In this document: positions 35,820 to 48,170 of the stretch, in pieces | How positions within the stretch are numbered: the first letter of the stretch is position 1 | Layout: the number at the start of each line of letters is the position of its first letter | From: Balaenoptera acutorostrata | Lineage: Eukaryota > Chordata > Mammalia > Artiodactyla > Balaenopteridae | NCBI RefSeq assembly: GCF_949987535.1 | Contig: NC_080066.1 | Span: forward strand, 88,431,600-88,495,599 | Direction of reading: 5' to 3' | Length of the DNA stretch: 64,000 bases | Notes under the pieces: generated by a model | Databases searched by the model: none | What the model saw: only the letters and a program-made list of their open reading frames with translations | Told to the model about the DNA's origin: nothing | Program-made: the position numbers and the translations under genes

Positions 35820-38290
35820 TAAGACAGATTTATGGAAGTTTAATTTGCATACCATAAAATTGGCCCATTCTTAGTGTACAATTCAATACTTTTTAGTAAT
35901 TTTAGAGTTATGCACCATTGCCATAATCCAGTTTTAAAACCCCACAAAAGATCCCTTGTGCCTATTTGCAAATAGTCCCTGGCCCCAGCCCCAGCCCAGC
36001 AACCACTAAGCTACTTTATGTCTCTATAGAGTTGCCTTTTCTGGACCTTTCATACAAATGGAATCTTATAATATATAGTCTTGTATCTGGCTTCTTTATT
36101 TTGCATAACACTGTGGTATGTGTAATATGTATCAGTAGTTTGTTCCTTTTCATTGCTGAATAATATTCCATTGTACGAATATATCACATTTTGTTCATCC
36201 ATTCACCAATTGATAGACATTTGGATTGTTCCAGTTTGGGGCTAATAACCCTGCTGTGAACATTCATGTACAAATCTTTGGCGATATGTATTAATTTCTC
36301 CTGGGTGGATACCTAGGTATGGAATTGCTGGATTATATGCTAAATTTATGTTTAACTTTTTAAGAAACTGCCAAATTGTTTTCCAAGGTAGTTGTACCAT
36401 TTTACACTCCCCTTAGCAATGTGAGGATTCTAGTTTCTCCATATCCTCACCACCACTTGTCTGTCATTCACATTGTAGCCATTCTAGGGGGTGTGAAATG
36501 GTGTCTCATGGTTTTAATTTATATTTTCCTCATGACTGAGGATGTTGAGCATCTTTTCACTTGCTTTTCAATATACCTTATTTGGTAAAATGCCTATTCA
36601 GATCTTTTGCCACTTTTAAAATTGGGTTATTTTTCTTCTTATTGAGTTATAAGAGCTCCTTATGGTTTTTGATGCAAGTTCTTTATCAGATATTGCAAAT
36701 ATTTTCTCCCAGTTTGTTACCTGTCTTTATTTTTTAATGATGTCTTTTGAAGTATAAAAGCTTTTGATTTTGACTATATCCAGTTTGTCTTTTTTTTTAA
36801 TGAATTATGCTTTTTGGAATTGTACCTAAGAACTCCTTGCCTAATGCAAGATCTTATAAATTTCTCTTTTATGTTTTCTTCTAGGAGTTGTATAGTTTTA
36901 GATTTTGTATAAGTCCATGATCCATTTTGAATTAATTTTTGTCAAGGGGGTGAAGTAAGGGTCATTTTTCTTTTTTTGCATGTGGATATCCATATTTTTT
37001 GGTACAATTTGTTGAAAAAAAACTCTTGTTGAATTTCCTGGACAATTTTATTGAAATTAACTGGCCATGATTGGAAGGGTTTATTTCTGGCCTCTCTATT
37101 CTGTTCCATAGATCTATATCTCTCCCTCTACTCCAGTACCATAGTCTATTGATTACTGTAGCTTTATAGTAAGTTTTGAAGTCTTCCAGCTTCTTTTACA
37201 AATTGTTTTGGCTATTCTGGGTCTTTTGTATTTCCATATACATTTTAGCTTCAGCTTGTCAATTTCTTCAGAAAATCCCACTGGGACTTCAATAGTTGCA
37301 TTGAATCTACAGATCAGTCTGTGGGGGGAATGTTATATCAACAATATGGAGTTTTCCATTCCATGGACATGGAATGTCTCTCCAGTTACTTAGTTTCTTC
37401 AGTTTTCTCAGAAATGTTTTGTAGTTTTCAGTGTGCAAATTTTACACTTATGTTGTTAAATTTATTCTTATAAATTTTACTCTTTTTGATGTACTTGTGA
37501 ATGGAATTGCTTTTTAAGTTTCATTTTCAGTGTTTACTTGTTAGCATATAGAAATACGATTGCTCTTTATATACTGATATTATATTCTATGACCTTGTTG
37601 AACTTTTTTATTAGTTATAGCCATTTTTTTGTAGATTCCTTAGGATTTCCTACGTACAAGATTGTGTTGTCTGTGAATAAAGATAGTTTTATTTCTTTCT
37701 TTCCAAAGTGTATGCTTTTAATTTCTCTTCTTTGCATTATTGCACTGGCTAGAACCCCCGATACAATGTTCAAGAGAAGAGGCCAGAGCAGACATCCTTG
37801 CCTTGTTTCTAATCTTGGAAAGAAAGTATTTATTATTTCACTATTATTTTTGATGTTGGCTGTAGGTTGAGGAAGTTCATTTATACTTATATTTATATTT
37901 TGTTGAGAGTTTTATCATGAATGGGTGTAGAATTTTGTCACATGCTTTTCCTGAATTTATTGAGATGATCATGTGGTTTTTGTCCTTCATTTTACTAGTA
38001 TGGTGTATTATATTTGTTGATTTTCAGATGTTAAGCCAACTTTGCATTCCTGGGATAAATCCTACTTGGTCATGGTGGATAATCTTTTTTATATGATGTT
38101 GGATTCAGTTTGCTAGTATTTGTTGAAGGTTTTTGTGTCTCTGTTCATAAGGGATGTTGGTCTGTAGTGTTCTTTTCTTGTGATTTTTTTGTCTGGCTTT
38201 GGTATCAGGTTAATACTGGTTCATGGAATAAGTTGAGAAGAGAGTCAATTGATTTTTTTTTTTTCAATTAGTAGAGAGGAGGGAAGGATG
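35820..38290 (-). mobile_element. Long decayed L1 (L1M-type), antisense
   Basis: 3' UTR text at the left ('ccataaaattggcccattcttagtgtacaattcaatac', 'tctggacctttcatacaaatggaatctta'), then the complement of ORF2 ('ttgctgaataatattccattgtacgaatatatcac', 'tacctaggtatggaattgctggatta', 'ctctattctgttccatagatctatatct', 'gagaagaggccagagcagacatccttgcc'). About 2.4 kb of the 3' part is kept, with many stops. It is older than the L1 at 22971. No target-site duplication was found. Confidence 0.88.
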
Positions 38291-38467
38291 TTGTAGAACA
38301 GTGTTTCTTTATGGTGAAATTCCATTTAAAACTCATTTTTAATCTCTTGTAAACAATAAATCAGTAGAAAAGTTACACAAAAAAATACAAGCTTCATTTA
38401 TAAAATAGATTCACTTATATAAGATTACTCTGTCAAATTAATACAAAAGTTTCTAGAGGCTTATTAC

Positions 38468-38612
38468 TCTTTTAAAAATTGTGATACAGTTGGCATAAGA
38501 TTATATTAGTTTCAGGTGTACAACATAATGATTGGTGTTTGTATACATTGTGAAATGATCACCATAATAAGTCTAGTTAACATCCCTCCCTAAACACAGT
38601 TCCAACTTTTTT
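38468..38612 (-). mobile_element. L1 3'-end fragment, antisense
   Basis: Text 'gtgatacagttggcataagattatattagtttcaggtgtacaacataatgattggtgtttgtatacattgtgaaatgatcaccataataagtctagttaac' is the complement of an L1MA-like 3' terminus. Confidence 0.75.
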
Positions 38613-38764
38613 TTTTCTTGTGATGAGAACTTTTAAAATTTACTCTCTTAGCAGCTTTTGAAAGGCTTATCACTCTTAGTCTCTGTACTTACCTCATCAG
38701 AGACTGGATACAAACAGTCCTCACAGATCTTCATGAGAACCGACTTTGAGTAGTGCTGGTGTAG

Positions 38765-38935
38765 ACTCATGCTTCTCGACCTTTAGGGTGCATAGAAATC
38801 ACCTGGGGATTCTGTTCAAATGGGTTTTGATTTAGTAAGTCTGGGACAGGGCCTGAGGTTCTGCATTTCTGTCAAGCTCCCGGGTAATGCTAATGCTGCC
38901 TTTCCACAGACCATACTTTGAGTACTAAGGCTATG
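38765..38935 (-). mobile_element. MER5A-type hAT DNA transposon relic
   Basis: Text 'catgcttctcgacctttagggtgcatagaaatcacctggggattctgtt...agtaagtctgggacagggcctgaggttctgcatttctgtcaagctcccgggtaatgctaatgctgcc...accatactttgagtactaagg' follows MER5A with both ends present. Strand assignment is by convention and uncertain. Confidence 0.75.
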
Positions 38936-39582
38936 AAATATAATGCAGATAATAAAATAAATGTGATATTTTTTATAAGCCTGTCATAAATTGCTTTGGG
39001 ACATATTTTGGTTTTTCAAAGATTGTTGGGTTGTTGCTCAACAGTCACGATTGTCTAGATACCAGTTGTTTTTCTTGGCCTCCAACCTTCCTGGGCCTCC
39101 AACTGCTCATCCGTAAACCGAGGGCGCTGGACTCGGAGATCTCTGAAGTCTCTTCCAGATCTCACAGTCTGTGATTTTAAGCATCCGTGTCAAAGGAGAA
39201 TTACGGCTGCATCTGCATTTTCTTTTTATATAGACCTAAGAAAACAAGAACCCAAAGTGTGTGTTACAACAGTTCTTAACAAGATGTTAAAAATTAACAA
39301 TAAGCACGCTTTACTAAATTTTGGATGATACAGAAAGATTAATATCAACATTCAAGAATTTTTCCATGTTGAAGTCTTAAAAAAGTGGGTGGGCGTCTTG
39401 TTTAAACTTATAGTTGGAAATCTAATTAAAAAATAATTGACTTGCCTAAACTGTGGAGAGACGAGTAAAATAGGTGTTTATATTATGAAATTCAAGTTGA
39501 CACAAAATAGCTGAAAGGCTTTCATTTCAGCCAAGTTGAAATGATCTCATTTTCCTTTATATTTCATTTTATTTACTGAGAT

Positions 39583-39626
39583 ACTTAAAACGTTTTCCCC
39601 CGTTACTTAAAACGTTTTCCCCCGTT
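39583..39626. repeat. 22-bp tandem duplication
   Basis: The unit acttaaaacgttttcccccgtt occurs twice without a mismatch (39583-39604, 39605-39626), followed by a partial third start (gcttaaaagc). It contains CpG in AACGTT, which is palindromic. Confidence 0.92.
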
Positions 39627-42600
39627 GCTTAAAAGCAAATGAAAAGGGTGGTAAATCAGTGGTAGAAATGTGTTGTCAGAACCTCCAGGGGCCATATCCT
39701 CAATCTTCAGTGTATATTAGCGTGATTCTGCTGTTCTTACTACAGATGATTACAGCACACCCTGCAATGCAGGGTGGAGGCCGTTGGTTAGCCTCCAAAG
39801 AAAGTGACTAATAATTGACCTAATGTACAGAGCACATGAATAACATATTCTCTGGGTAAGAAAAAATATGGTTTACAGGGTGTGTGAGAGTTCATATCCC
39901 TCTTTTTAGTTCTTCCAGAAGATTTAAGATAGTCAGCTGCTTTATTAAATTTTTAATTCTTCAGTCTCAAATTCAGATCATGCATTAGATGCCACTATGC
40001 AATTCAAGACCAGACTCCTGCTTCCAGGATTTTCTTAAATGAATTGTTTAGAATTTTGAAGAGAAATAGTATCAGTCTTGTTACATTTACATTTGCAGTG
40101 GCCTCACACAGTAAAACAACTTTATTTTAGTTTTATATATCATTAAGCAATTGTTTCCCTTGGTGAAGAGATTTGAAGTCTCCAAAATATATATGAGTTT
40201 AAATTTGCTGAGGAGATTAGTGGAAAGTTAGAATTTTCTTTTTCTTTTTTCATTTAACACACCGAACATCACTTGAATTATACACTTACTGTATTTCTGT
40301 TATTCTTGGCTGTTCTGCCAGATATTTGGTGGATTTCCTTTTATTCATTTAGTAATAATGGGGTCAGCTCGGCAGACCTTTTATTTTTAATTGACTAACT
40401 CTTTATTATGTTATGTGCTAAGACACATCCATTAATGTTAGGAAGGACATGGATCAAAACATTTTACAGTGGTTCTTTCTGGGTGAGATTACAGTTGAAC
40501 TTTATTTTCCGCTCTGTAATTTTTTTGTATTTTTTGAATATTCTATAAAGGCCATGTTCTTTTTTTAAAAATTAAAACAACCACAACTATAAAAATTAAC
40601 AAAATCTAGGAATTTCTAACTTTATTTCTGTAGAAAGAGAACTTTCCATGTATGTATTTAACATATATGATGCACCTACTATCTGCCAGGCATTTTGGTG
40701 GGTCTGGGGTGATTAAGGCAGGTTAGACTCAGCTGTTATCCTGGATGAGCTCAGCCTCTAGTGGTCATCTCACCAAAGTATGGTCAGTGGGGACCAATAA
40801 ATGGTACCCCCAATGAATTATTATTACCTGTGAACTGATAATTTCATGCCTCTGCCATGGGGGTTTAAAGAGGATTAATTGAGATGGTGTATGAAAAGTG
40901 CTTGGTCTAATAGTTGACACATAGGAAAGTATGTTCATTATTATTGTGCTTTGAACATTCATAGTGATGGGGAGGTTATTACCTCCAGAGGCAGCCCAAT
41001 CTAGGCCTGGCCAGCTCTGGGAGAGAGTGAGACCATATTCCCCAGGTGACACAGGTCTCTGAGGCGCCTCCCTCATTCCTGCGGTTTGCTGTTGCACACG
41101 ACATCCCGTTAAATACCACTCCTAGCACTCTGGGCTATTACCTTAGTTCCTCCTAAGCCAAGTTGCAGTCGGGATTTTTCTGAGAATGCATCCCTATTTG
41201 CATCAGGAGGGATAGTGATGCTGTAGATTGATGAGGGCCACCTGGGGTTTTGGCCTTGTAATTAACTAAATTGGTTTTATATTATTAGCAGAAAATAAGC
41301 ATTTGAGAAGACAAAGATATAACAAGGAGAAAATATGTGCTGGGTCATCTAAAGCAGTTCAGATGAAGACACTGAGTCCAGGAACTTCAATTCAATTCCC
41401 TCCAAAATGTCTTTTCTCTGACCTCACAGCAAAGCACACATAAAACCCCACTGGCTTTGTATCACAGAAATGCTTCCCTGTCCCAGCAGATGATTGTAGT
41501 ACATATGCTTTATTGATCTGGTTGCAGGGGGCACTGTCCAACAAATAATCCTATGCAATCAAAAGCCTTCTTGGGGGATCATTTAATAGTCAGGGTGATG
41601 TTGGTGTCTGTGTGACGACGGGGACGATGGGTGAGCAAAGGTCAGCTAATCACAGGTTTATTGTTGTACAGTTAAGCTGCCACAGCGTCACTCTCGAGCT
41701 TTCCGAACGCCTGCCTCCCATACCAAGCATTACAGCCTTCCCCTAAAATTTCCAGACCACCCACTGTAACAATATAGTATATAAAAGGATCCAGATGCTC
41801 GGAAAGAGAACGGGTGAAGTGCAGAGCACGCGTGATACCTTCTCATTTGTCCTTCTCGATTTTGAGCACGGTTTTTACATAGCTGGCTCACTAGAGAGGT
41901 CAAACTTCATCTCCAAGCCTCCTTTCCAGAGTGTTTAAAAATGTATACCAGGATTAAATTTACCACCAAAAATATGCATTTTAAGACTGTACTTGATTCA
42001 AGGGTCTCTTTGCCTTTCCAACTTTGCACCTCTCTTCACTATTCCCTAGAGGACAGAGGAGAAACAGATTGTGGGATGTGCGCACACACTGAGCTCTAAA
42101 GATAGATTGGACATGCAGAGTGGAGAGTATGCGTAAGAGAGTGATAACCATGAGAAAAGAGTACCAGATACGTGTGGGGTATCCATTTGCAAAATGGGAG
42201 AAGAGAACTGGCTAAATACAGGTGACTTATTATAGTTTAATGCCTAATTGCTTGCAAGTTTTAAAAATGCTTCATTTTATACACGTTTTGGGAATGAGTG
42301 TATATTTGGAACTTAGGCCACTTGGCAGCTTTGCAGTGGTTCGACTTGTGGTCTATGGCTTTGCAATAGTTTGTTCAAAATAGATTTAATGGATGTGACC
42401 CCCCTCCCAAACACTCCATTCAGGACAGGTGATTATAAGAAGGAATCTTTTCCTATGAGAATCTTTAACTAATTTACTTATACTAACCCCTTTATTTTAT
42501 CTCATCATCCAAATGTTTCCCCAGTCCCTGTTTATCATGTTACTATATTAAAATTTTTTTTTACCTAAAATGATATCTCACCCTCTAGAGAGTCAGCATC
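39627..42600 (+). other. Intronic stretch without recognised features
   Basis: No family was identified with confidence. The minus-strand open frame at 40765-41097 (110 codons) has no recognisable domain. 41580-41830 is richer in CpG than its neighbours but has no promoter motif. A TATATAAAAGG string occurs at about 41777-41787, with no downstream coding evidence. Confidence 0.4.
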
Positions 42601-42609
42601 AGGAAAGCA

Positions 42610-42700
42610 GGAGCTGGCTGCCTGTTTTCTGCTATGTCTTCAGTGCCTAAAACGGTGCCTGGCATACAGTAGATTTTCAATACGTATTGATGATAAAACT
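42610..42700 (+). mobile_element. L2 LINE 3' tail
   Basis: Text 'ggctgcctgttttctgctatgtcttcagtgcctaaaacggtgcctggcatacagtagattttcaatacgtattgatg'. An unassigned ancient repeat ('attcctcaagcatttattgaggacttggtatttgccaaggactg') follows at 42760-42930. Confidence 0.65.
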
Positions 42701-43447
42701 TGGTCCTTCAAGGAACACCAGCCAGGATTATGAGGAAAACATCTTCTTGGTTCGTTTGTTCACTTATTCGTTCTTTCGTTCATTCCTCAAGCATTTATTG
42801 AGGACTTGGTATTTGCCAAGGACTGTAGTGCTAGTTACTAGGTAAATCTTGCTCTAAAGGAACTTATAAATAGATACAAACACATCTAACTATAATGCAG
42901 TACAGCCTCTTCATTAAAGAAAGGACAGAGTAATGAACACTGGGTTTAAAATGTTTCATTAAAAGTTTTAGTCTTTCAAAATATTTATTAAAACAATCAA
43001 CAAAAATTTTCCTTCTAACTTAAAGGCTGTGGTCAAAGAAGTTATGAGCAAAGAGTTTGTGTGGGCTGCTCTCTTTGCCTGATTTAGACTGGGGGCTCAC
43101 ACTCGTAGGGAAGGTGCTCTCCCCATACCATGGGCAGAGCTTTTCTGCCCGTTTGCAAGTCAGCATGTCAGTGTTCGAGTGGTGATCCACCAGTGGGCCA
43201 TCACTAAGTGCCATCTCTAAAAATAGCAGAGCTTTATCCTTGAAAATGAAAATGCTTTGGTTTTAAAAATATGTTTCTGTTTCTAATGAATCCAAGGCTT
43301 GGATTTGTTTAAAGGCATGCATATTTCCCTTTGCTGATGGCAGAAAACAAAACTTTCATGCCCATGCATGAAGGGCTGTTCCATTTACAGTCTCCTGACG
43401 TTGACTCAATTCCCCATTTGTAATACACAACCTGGCCATCATTTGGC

Positions 43448-43466
43448 AAAAAAAAAAAAAAAAAAA
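43448..43466. repeat. A19 homopolymer
   Basis: A run of 19 A without a recognised SINE or LINE body upstream. The minus-strand frame at 43309-43491 reads it as poly-Phe and is not a gene. Confidence 0.9.
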
Positions 43467-43609
43467 GTTTATGAAAGCAAAGAAAAACCATAAGTTACTA
43501 TATTGTTTCAGAATATGTAAAGTTTCTCTGAAGTAGACACATCATAGTAATCCATGGTCTCTTTGGAGCCTACTGTGTATCAAAGTTGTCGAAGATGTCA
43601 CAGCATCAC

Positions 43610-43770
43610 AGCATGGACCTCCGGAGAGGAACCTTACAACCATCTGGCCCAGTCTCTGCCTTTTGTAGAGGATGCTGTGAAGATCCAGTGAACTGAAGTT
43701 ACTAACCAGGGATCACAGAGCTAATTGATGGGAGTCCCGACTCGAATCCATTCTCCTAACTTCCAGTCTG
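43610..43770 (+). mobile_element. MIR-like SINE fragment
   Basis: Text 'ccttacaaccatctggcccagtctctgccttttgtagaggatgctgtgaagatccagtgaactgaagttactaaccagggatcacagagctaattgatggg' resembles MIR-class wording ('cttgcccaaggtcacacagctagttagtggc'). Diverged. Confidence 0.5.
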
Positions 43771-43776
43771 ATGTCT

Positions 43777-43945
43777 CCTAAAATGTGGTCTGTCGACCAC
43801 TTGCATCCTAATTGCCAAGGCTGCTCAGTAAAAATGTGATTCCTATTCCTCACAAGAATCAGAATTGTTGGAAGTCCAGTCTAGAAATTTGCATTTTAAT
43901 AAGCCCCTCAATTATTCTTATGTACCTATTACTCTAGTCTGAGAG
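43777..43945 (+). mobile_element. MER5A-type hAT relic
   Basis: Text 'aaaatgtggtctgtcgaccacttgcatcctaattgcc...aaaaatgtgattcctattcctcac...agtccagtctagaaatttgcattttaataagcccctcaattattcttatgtacc' follows the MER5A pattern. It is more decayed than the copy at 38765. Confidence 0.6.
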
Positions 43946-44659
43946 GTAAAGCCCCTAGTTGAGAGAGAGATTATTTTTCCATAGTGTAACAGTAGGAAAT
44001 TTTTCATTTGAAGGTTGTTGATTCATTGGCTTAACTGGAAATTGTTGATAAAGTCTGAAAAGATAAGTGTGGTTCTTTAAAAGTTTGAACTGAGTCTAAT
44101 GAAGCTTGAGTTGGCATTTAATATGTTCACATCTGCTTGTGTTTTCATAAATACCTTTATGGATGAATGTTGAGGGCACTAATAAAGTGGTTACCTGTTT
44201 GTTGAGAGGAACTGGGCAGAGGGTAAATGAGGGGGGGAAGAGATTTTTCAGTGAATACTTTCTGTGCTTCTTGAGTTTTGAACCCTGTGAGTGTATTGCC
44301 CATGTTGAATTTTAGAATCATATAAAGGTTTAAAGTGTTGACATTCACTATAGGACCTTTAGCAGGTGATTGCTCTGACTCTGCCCAGGTTACATGAACA
44401 CATGCTCTGGAATCTAGATCTCTCCGTAGCAGAAGGCAATGAACATTTCCAAAGGTCAAGGCCAGGAAGGGAAAGATTGCCGATTCAGTTAGTTTTAAGG
44501 AAATCAGTAATTGGCTTGAAAAGATAAGTCACTGTGATTGTGTACATACACCCATGATCTTAAAGCCCTCCCTGACAGACCACTCGCCACTGGGAATTCA
44601 GGTGACCTTGGGCAAATCACTCAACTCTCTTGAGACGTAGTTTTCTAGTCTGTAATAAT

Positions 44660-44865
44660 AATGATGAAAGCTCACTCCTTTTCAATTTGCCATTATTTTA
44701 TTTAACCTTCACAATAACCCTGAGGGGGGTGAATAGTATGGTACCATCTCTATTGTTCAGATGAGGAAGTTATGGCCCAGAGAGGTTAGTCTGTTTAGGA
44801 AGGGTCACATAGGTGTGGGGTGTGTAACTTCCACAACCAGATTCTTTCCACTGTGTCACGAAGTG
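44660..44865 (+). mobile_element. MIR SINE
   Basis: Text 'tttaaccttcacaataaccctgaggggggtgaatagtatggtaccatctctattgttcagatgaggaagttatggcccagagaggttag...gggtcacataggtgtgg...accagattctttccactgtgtcac'. Confidence 0.78.
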
Positions 44866-45194
44866 GCATGGATTGGACAATTTCCAAGGCTCCTTCCAGA
44901 ATTAAAGTCTTTGAGTATAGGAGCTATTCAGGGCTCAGTCAACTTTTGTTAGTCTTTGGAGAAGTCCAAAAGAAATTGAAGCCACGGGTCCTTCATTTTA
45001 GGAGCTCGCATTGTAATGATAGTATCAGAACATGCGTATATGAAGAAGACCGAGGAGAACTGACAAGTTCAGTACATTCCAAATGCACATTATAAATATA
45101 CTAGAAGTTCTTGTATTGCATAGCACAAACCAATGCACCTAACTACCAAGAGGGTGGGGAATTCCAATTCCCAGCGAATAACATTCTCTTCCAT

Positions 45195-45420
45195 GAATAA
45201 TAATAGGAACTCTCTTTGAGCACCCATTGGGGTAAGCCCTTGTTATGCATTATCTCATTTAAACCTCACCACACCCCTCTGAGAAAAATACTATCCCGCT
45301 TTTATAGATAAGGAAATGGAAGCTTAGAGATCAAGTGATTTGAATAATTGTATTGTAGGTGATGGGACCAGGTCACTAAGCAGAATCCAATACTGGTTTT
45401 CGATGTGTGAGCTTCACCAC
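45195..45420 (+). mobile_element. MIR SINE
   Basis: Text 'cattatctcatttaaacctcaccacacccctctgagaaaaatactatcccgcttttatagataaggaaatggaagcttagagatcaag...gatgggaccaggtcactaagcagaatcc'. Confidence 0.8.
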
Positions 45421-45465
45421 AGGCCTGTTTTGTCTTCGTGTTTGAGAATGCATAGGATGGTTTTA

Positions 45466-45795
45466 TTTTTCTTTTTATTTATTTATTTATTTTTTAACAT
45501 CTTTATTGGAGTATAATTGCTTTACAATGGTGTGTTAGTTTCTGCTTTATAACAAAGTGAATCAGTTATACATATACATATATCCCCATATCCCCTCCCT
45601 CTGGCATCTCCCTCCCTCCCACCCTCCCTATCCCACCCCTCTAGGTGGTCACAAAGCACCGAGCTGATCTCCCTGTGCTATGCGGCTGCTTCCCCCTAGC
45701 TATCTGTTTTACATTTGGAAGTATATATAAGTCCATGCCACTCTCTCACTTTGTCACTGCTTTAGGATATGGGGAGGGAGAAGGGTAAGCTGTGA
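45466..45795 (-). mobile_element. Short 5'-truncated L1, antisense, perfect 15-bp target-site duplication
   Basis: On the + strand: (ttta)n, then 'taacatctttattggagtataattgctttacaatggtgtgttagtttctgctttataacaaagtgaatcag', a C-rich middle ('ccctccctctggcatctccctccctcccaccc'), then 'ggtggtcacaaagcaccgagctgatctccctgtgctatgcggctgcttccccctagctatctgttttacatttgg'. This is the complement of a modern artiodactyl L1 3' UTR. The duplication cataggatggtttta occupies 45451-45465 and 45796-45810. The intact duplication suggests one of the younger insertions here. Confidence 0.94.
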
Positions 45796-45973
45796 CATAG
45801 GATGGTTTTAGATAAGGGTGTGTTGTCGAGAAAATTTAACCAATCCCTGCCAACACCAAGGGCAAGTTTGGTTTCAATTTAAGTCACCTTTACTGTGTTC
45901 ATTAGTAAACTATGGGCCTGTGAATTCTGCATTCGTGCCTCAAAACTGTTTATTCTATCAGCCTGGCTTCTCC

Positions 45974-46032
45974 TGTGTTACCTCATTTTGTAATGTGTTA
46001 CCTCATTTTGTAATCCGTTACCTCATTTTGCC
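45974..46032. repeat. 20-bp tandem repeat, three copies
   Basis: The unit tgtgttacctcattttgtaa occurs at 45974 and 45994 without mismatch, with a diverged third copy at 46014 (tccgttacctcattttgcc). Confidence 0.92.
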
Positions 46033-48115
46033 TCCCTCATATATGAAGTAGAAATAGACAAACTCCCCCTTGCAGATAGATAACTGACGACTGACAGCAA
46101 ATGATGGGCGCACTCAACAATTTGACCGGCTTTGTCTCTGTGAAAAAAGGGTTTTGCGGATAAAGTACTTTTAGTCTTTCTCTTCAGTATAATTTGTTCA
46201 TTGCTTTTCTGCTACCAGATAGGAAAACTTTCCTCTGTCACCCTCATCTTTTTATACGCCATCATCTCTTTCAATCTTTTCCCCACTGCCAGAGTGAATC
46301 CATTCTGCAATTGAACGCTGCAGAAACCTCTTGACAGTTCAAAGTCTTAGCGTTTACCCAGTCATTCTGGGAATTGAGGACAGTTTACATTGTTTCCTTA
46401 GTTCACACGGACACAGGCAAGGTTCATAGCTTGCCTGGGTTGGCAGACAGTTTTTGAGGATTGTAAAAACTGTGCTTTGCTCGGGTCCCTGGCTCCTTGC
46501 AGAGGTCTGCCTGCCTATCCTTGGTCTGTGTCCTCGGCAGGCCTTTTGCTTGAGTCAGACACCTCTAATGAGAGAGTTCTTGGGTTTCAGTCTGGGGGAA
46601 CCCAGCCTCCACCCGCCAGACTTCCTGGAGAGCTCTCTGCCGATGCTGGAAGTGCCTGGAGCCTTGAGGATTGGATCGAGCTGCCTTTCGAAGGGGTCTC
46701 AAAATTCCTTAGACATAATATATTTGTGGCTACAATTTGTTAAGAAAGGAACCAGGCTGTTCTAGCCAATAAATTGTCAAAGGAACACATACCTAAGATA
46801 GAGAAAATGGTTTGCAGTGCACAGCCCTCTTACTCCCTTTCCTGGTGTTCTGCGTTCAATATTTCCAGTAACTTTAAGTAAAGCTTATTTCTAAGCAGAC
46901 CCCCTGGTTTCTGCTCTCTGCATTTACCAAAACCCTTGGGGCATATGTTGAGTGAGGGCAGGGCTTTTTATTCACCTGCTTCCTAGTCTGAATGATAACA
47001 CTTCTTGTTCCCCGTGCGAATTCCAAGCGCTCTGAAACAGCTTTCTTTGTGGAAAATCAGGTAAGCAGGGATCCCCTGTAAGGATGTGTATATGACTGTA
47101 TATGCAGTGCTGCATAGCTCCCTGAGTTAAGCTCTAACAAGAAAGTTGGCGCTCTATAGCACCTATAGCTACTCTTACATGACTTCAGAGATCACGTGGC
47201 TTTATAAAAATTAGCTATCAGAAAAACAGACCCAGCCGTATCACCCCAAAGAGGCTTTGTTTCTTTGAAAACACATTTGATGTCCATTCCCACTTAATCT
47301 TCTCTCTGAATCTTAGCCCTCTGCTCTGCATTTCTCTCTGTTTTTGTATTAGTACATACTGTAGCCAGATATTTTATATGATTTTTGGGGCCTTTTCATA
47401 ATTCTGCCCAACTTCATGTGTATAGAATTCCCAAAGCTAGTTGTCAGTGTGCCAAAATAGCCTTTACTTTAGCAAAATAACTTCATGCTTTGCTTGACTG
47501 GGCTATAAGATGACTTAGATAATTTATGCTTCTCTTTACCACACTTTAGGGAGTACCTGCTTAGAAAGGGTTTTACGTCCTGGCTTGGAGGAGCTCTAAT
47601 AATTTAAACCCTCCCTTCTGAAGTTACCAAGATATCAAAAAACTCAGCCTCATGGTAATAATGTTGAAATGTTGTTCAAAATGATACCCAAGTATTTGTA
47701 ATTCTTTATATCCTGAACTACACTACTTAAATAAACTGGGGGAAGGTATTCTGGGATGGGGAGTAAGTTGCAGGAAACAAATGTATATGCATAGAAATAT
47801 ATAAAATTTGTTATAGGATCAAAGATTGAGCAGTTTAGATGGAATAAAGAGAATTCAAGTAGGGTGATGGAAAATGGGGTTGGGTGGTAGCTTGGCTTGA
47901 CTAAGAGGACGTGGGGTGTGAATTATTATTTATGACCAGCCTGTGTGGGTTGTTCTTTTACAGGAAAACATATTTGAGTGGAGAATAAAGCCACTCTAAC
48001 TTGTGACTTAGCCACCAAAGGGAAGCCTAGTTATTCAGACCTCAAAGCCTTAATCCCAGCAAATTCATCTCCTGGTGGTACCTTAATTATATTTTAGGCA
48101 TAGTGTTTAAGGTGA
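46033..48115 (+). other. Intronic stretch without assigned features
   Basis: 46300-47050 is high-complexity and relatively G+C-rich. It includes open frames at 46454-46765 and 46477-46743 with no recognised domain, and a tail-like string 'gtaaagcttatttctaagcagaccccctggtttctgctctctgcatt' near 46880-46925 that might be LTR-like. I could not define ends or a family. Confidence 0.35.
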
Positions 48116-48124
48116 GTGTTAAGT

Positions 48125-48170
48125 TTATTTATTTATTTATTTAAGTGAAGTGTAGTTGATTTACAATGTT
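48125..48170 (-). mobile_element. Ultra-short L1 3' insertion
   Basis: Only 46 bp: (ttta)n followed by 'agtgaagtgtagttgatttacaatgtt', the complement of the extreme L1 3' end. It is flanked by gtgttaagt at 48116-48124 and 48171-48179, a 9-bp apparent target-site duplication. Confidence 0.75.

Noticed and set aside
41777..41787. TATA-box-like string TATATAAAAGG with nearby CpGs, considered as an intronic promoter
   Set aside because: No downstream exon or frame with support; such strings are expected by chance in 57 kb of intron.
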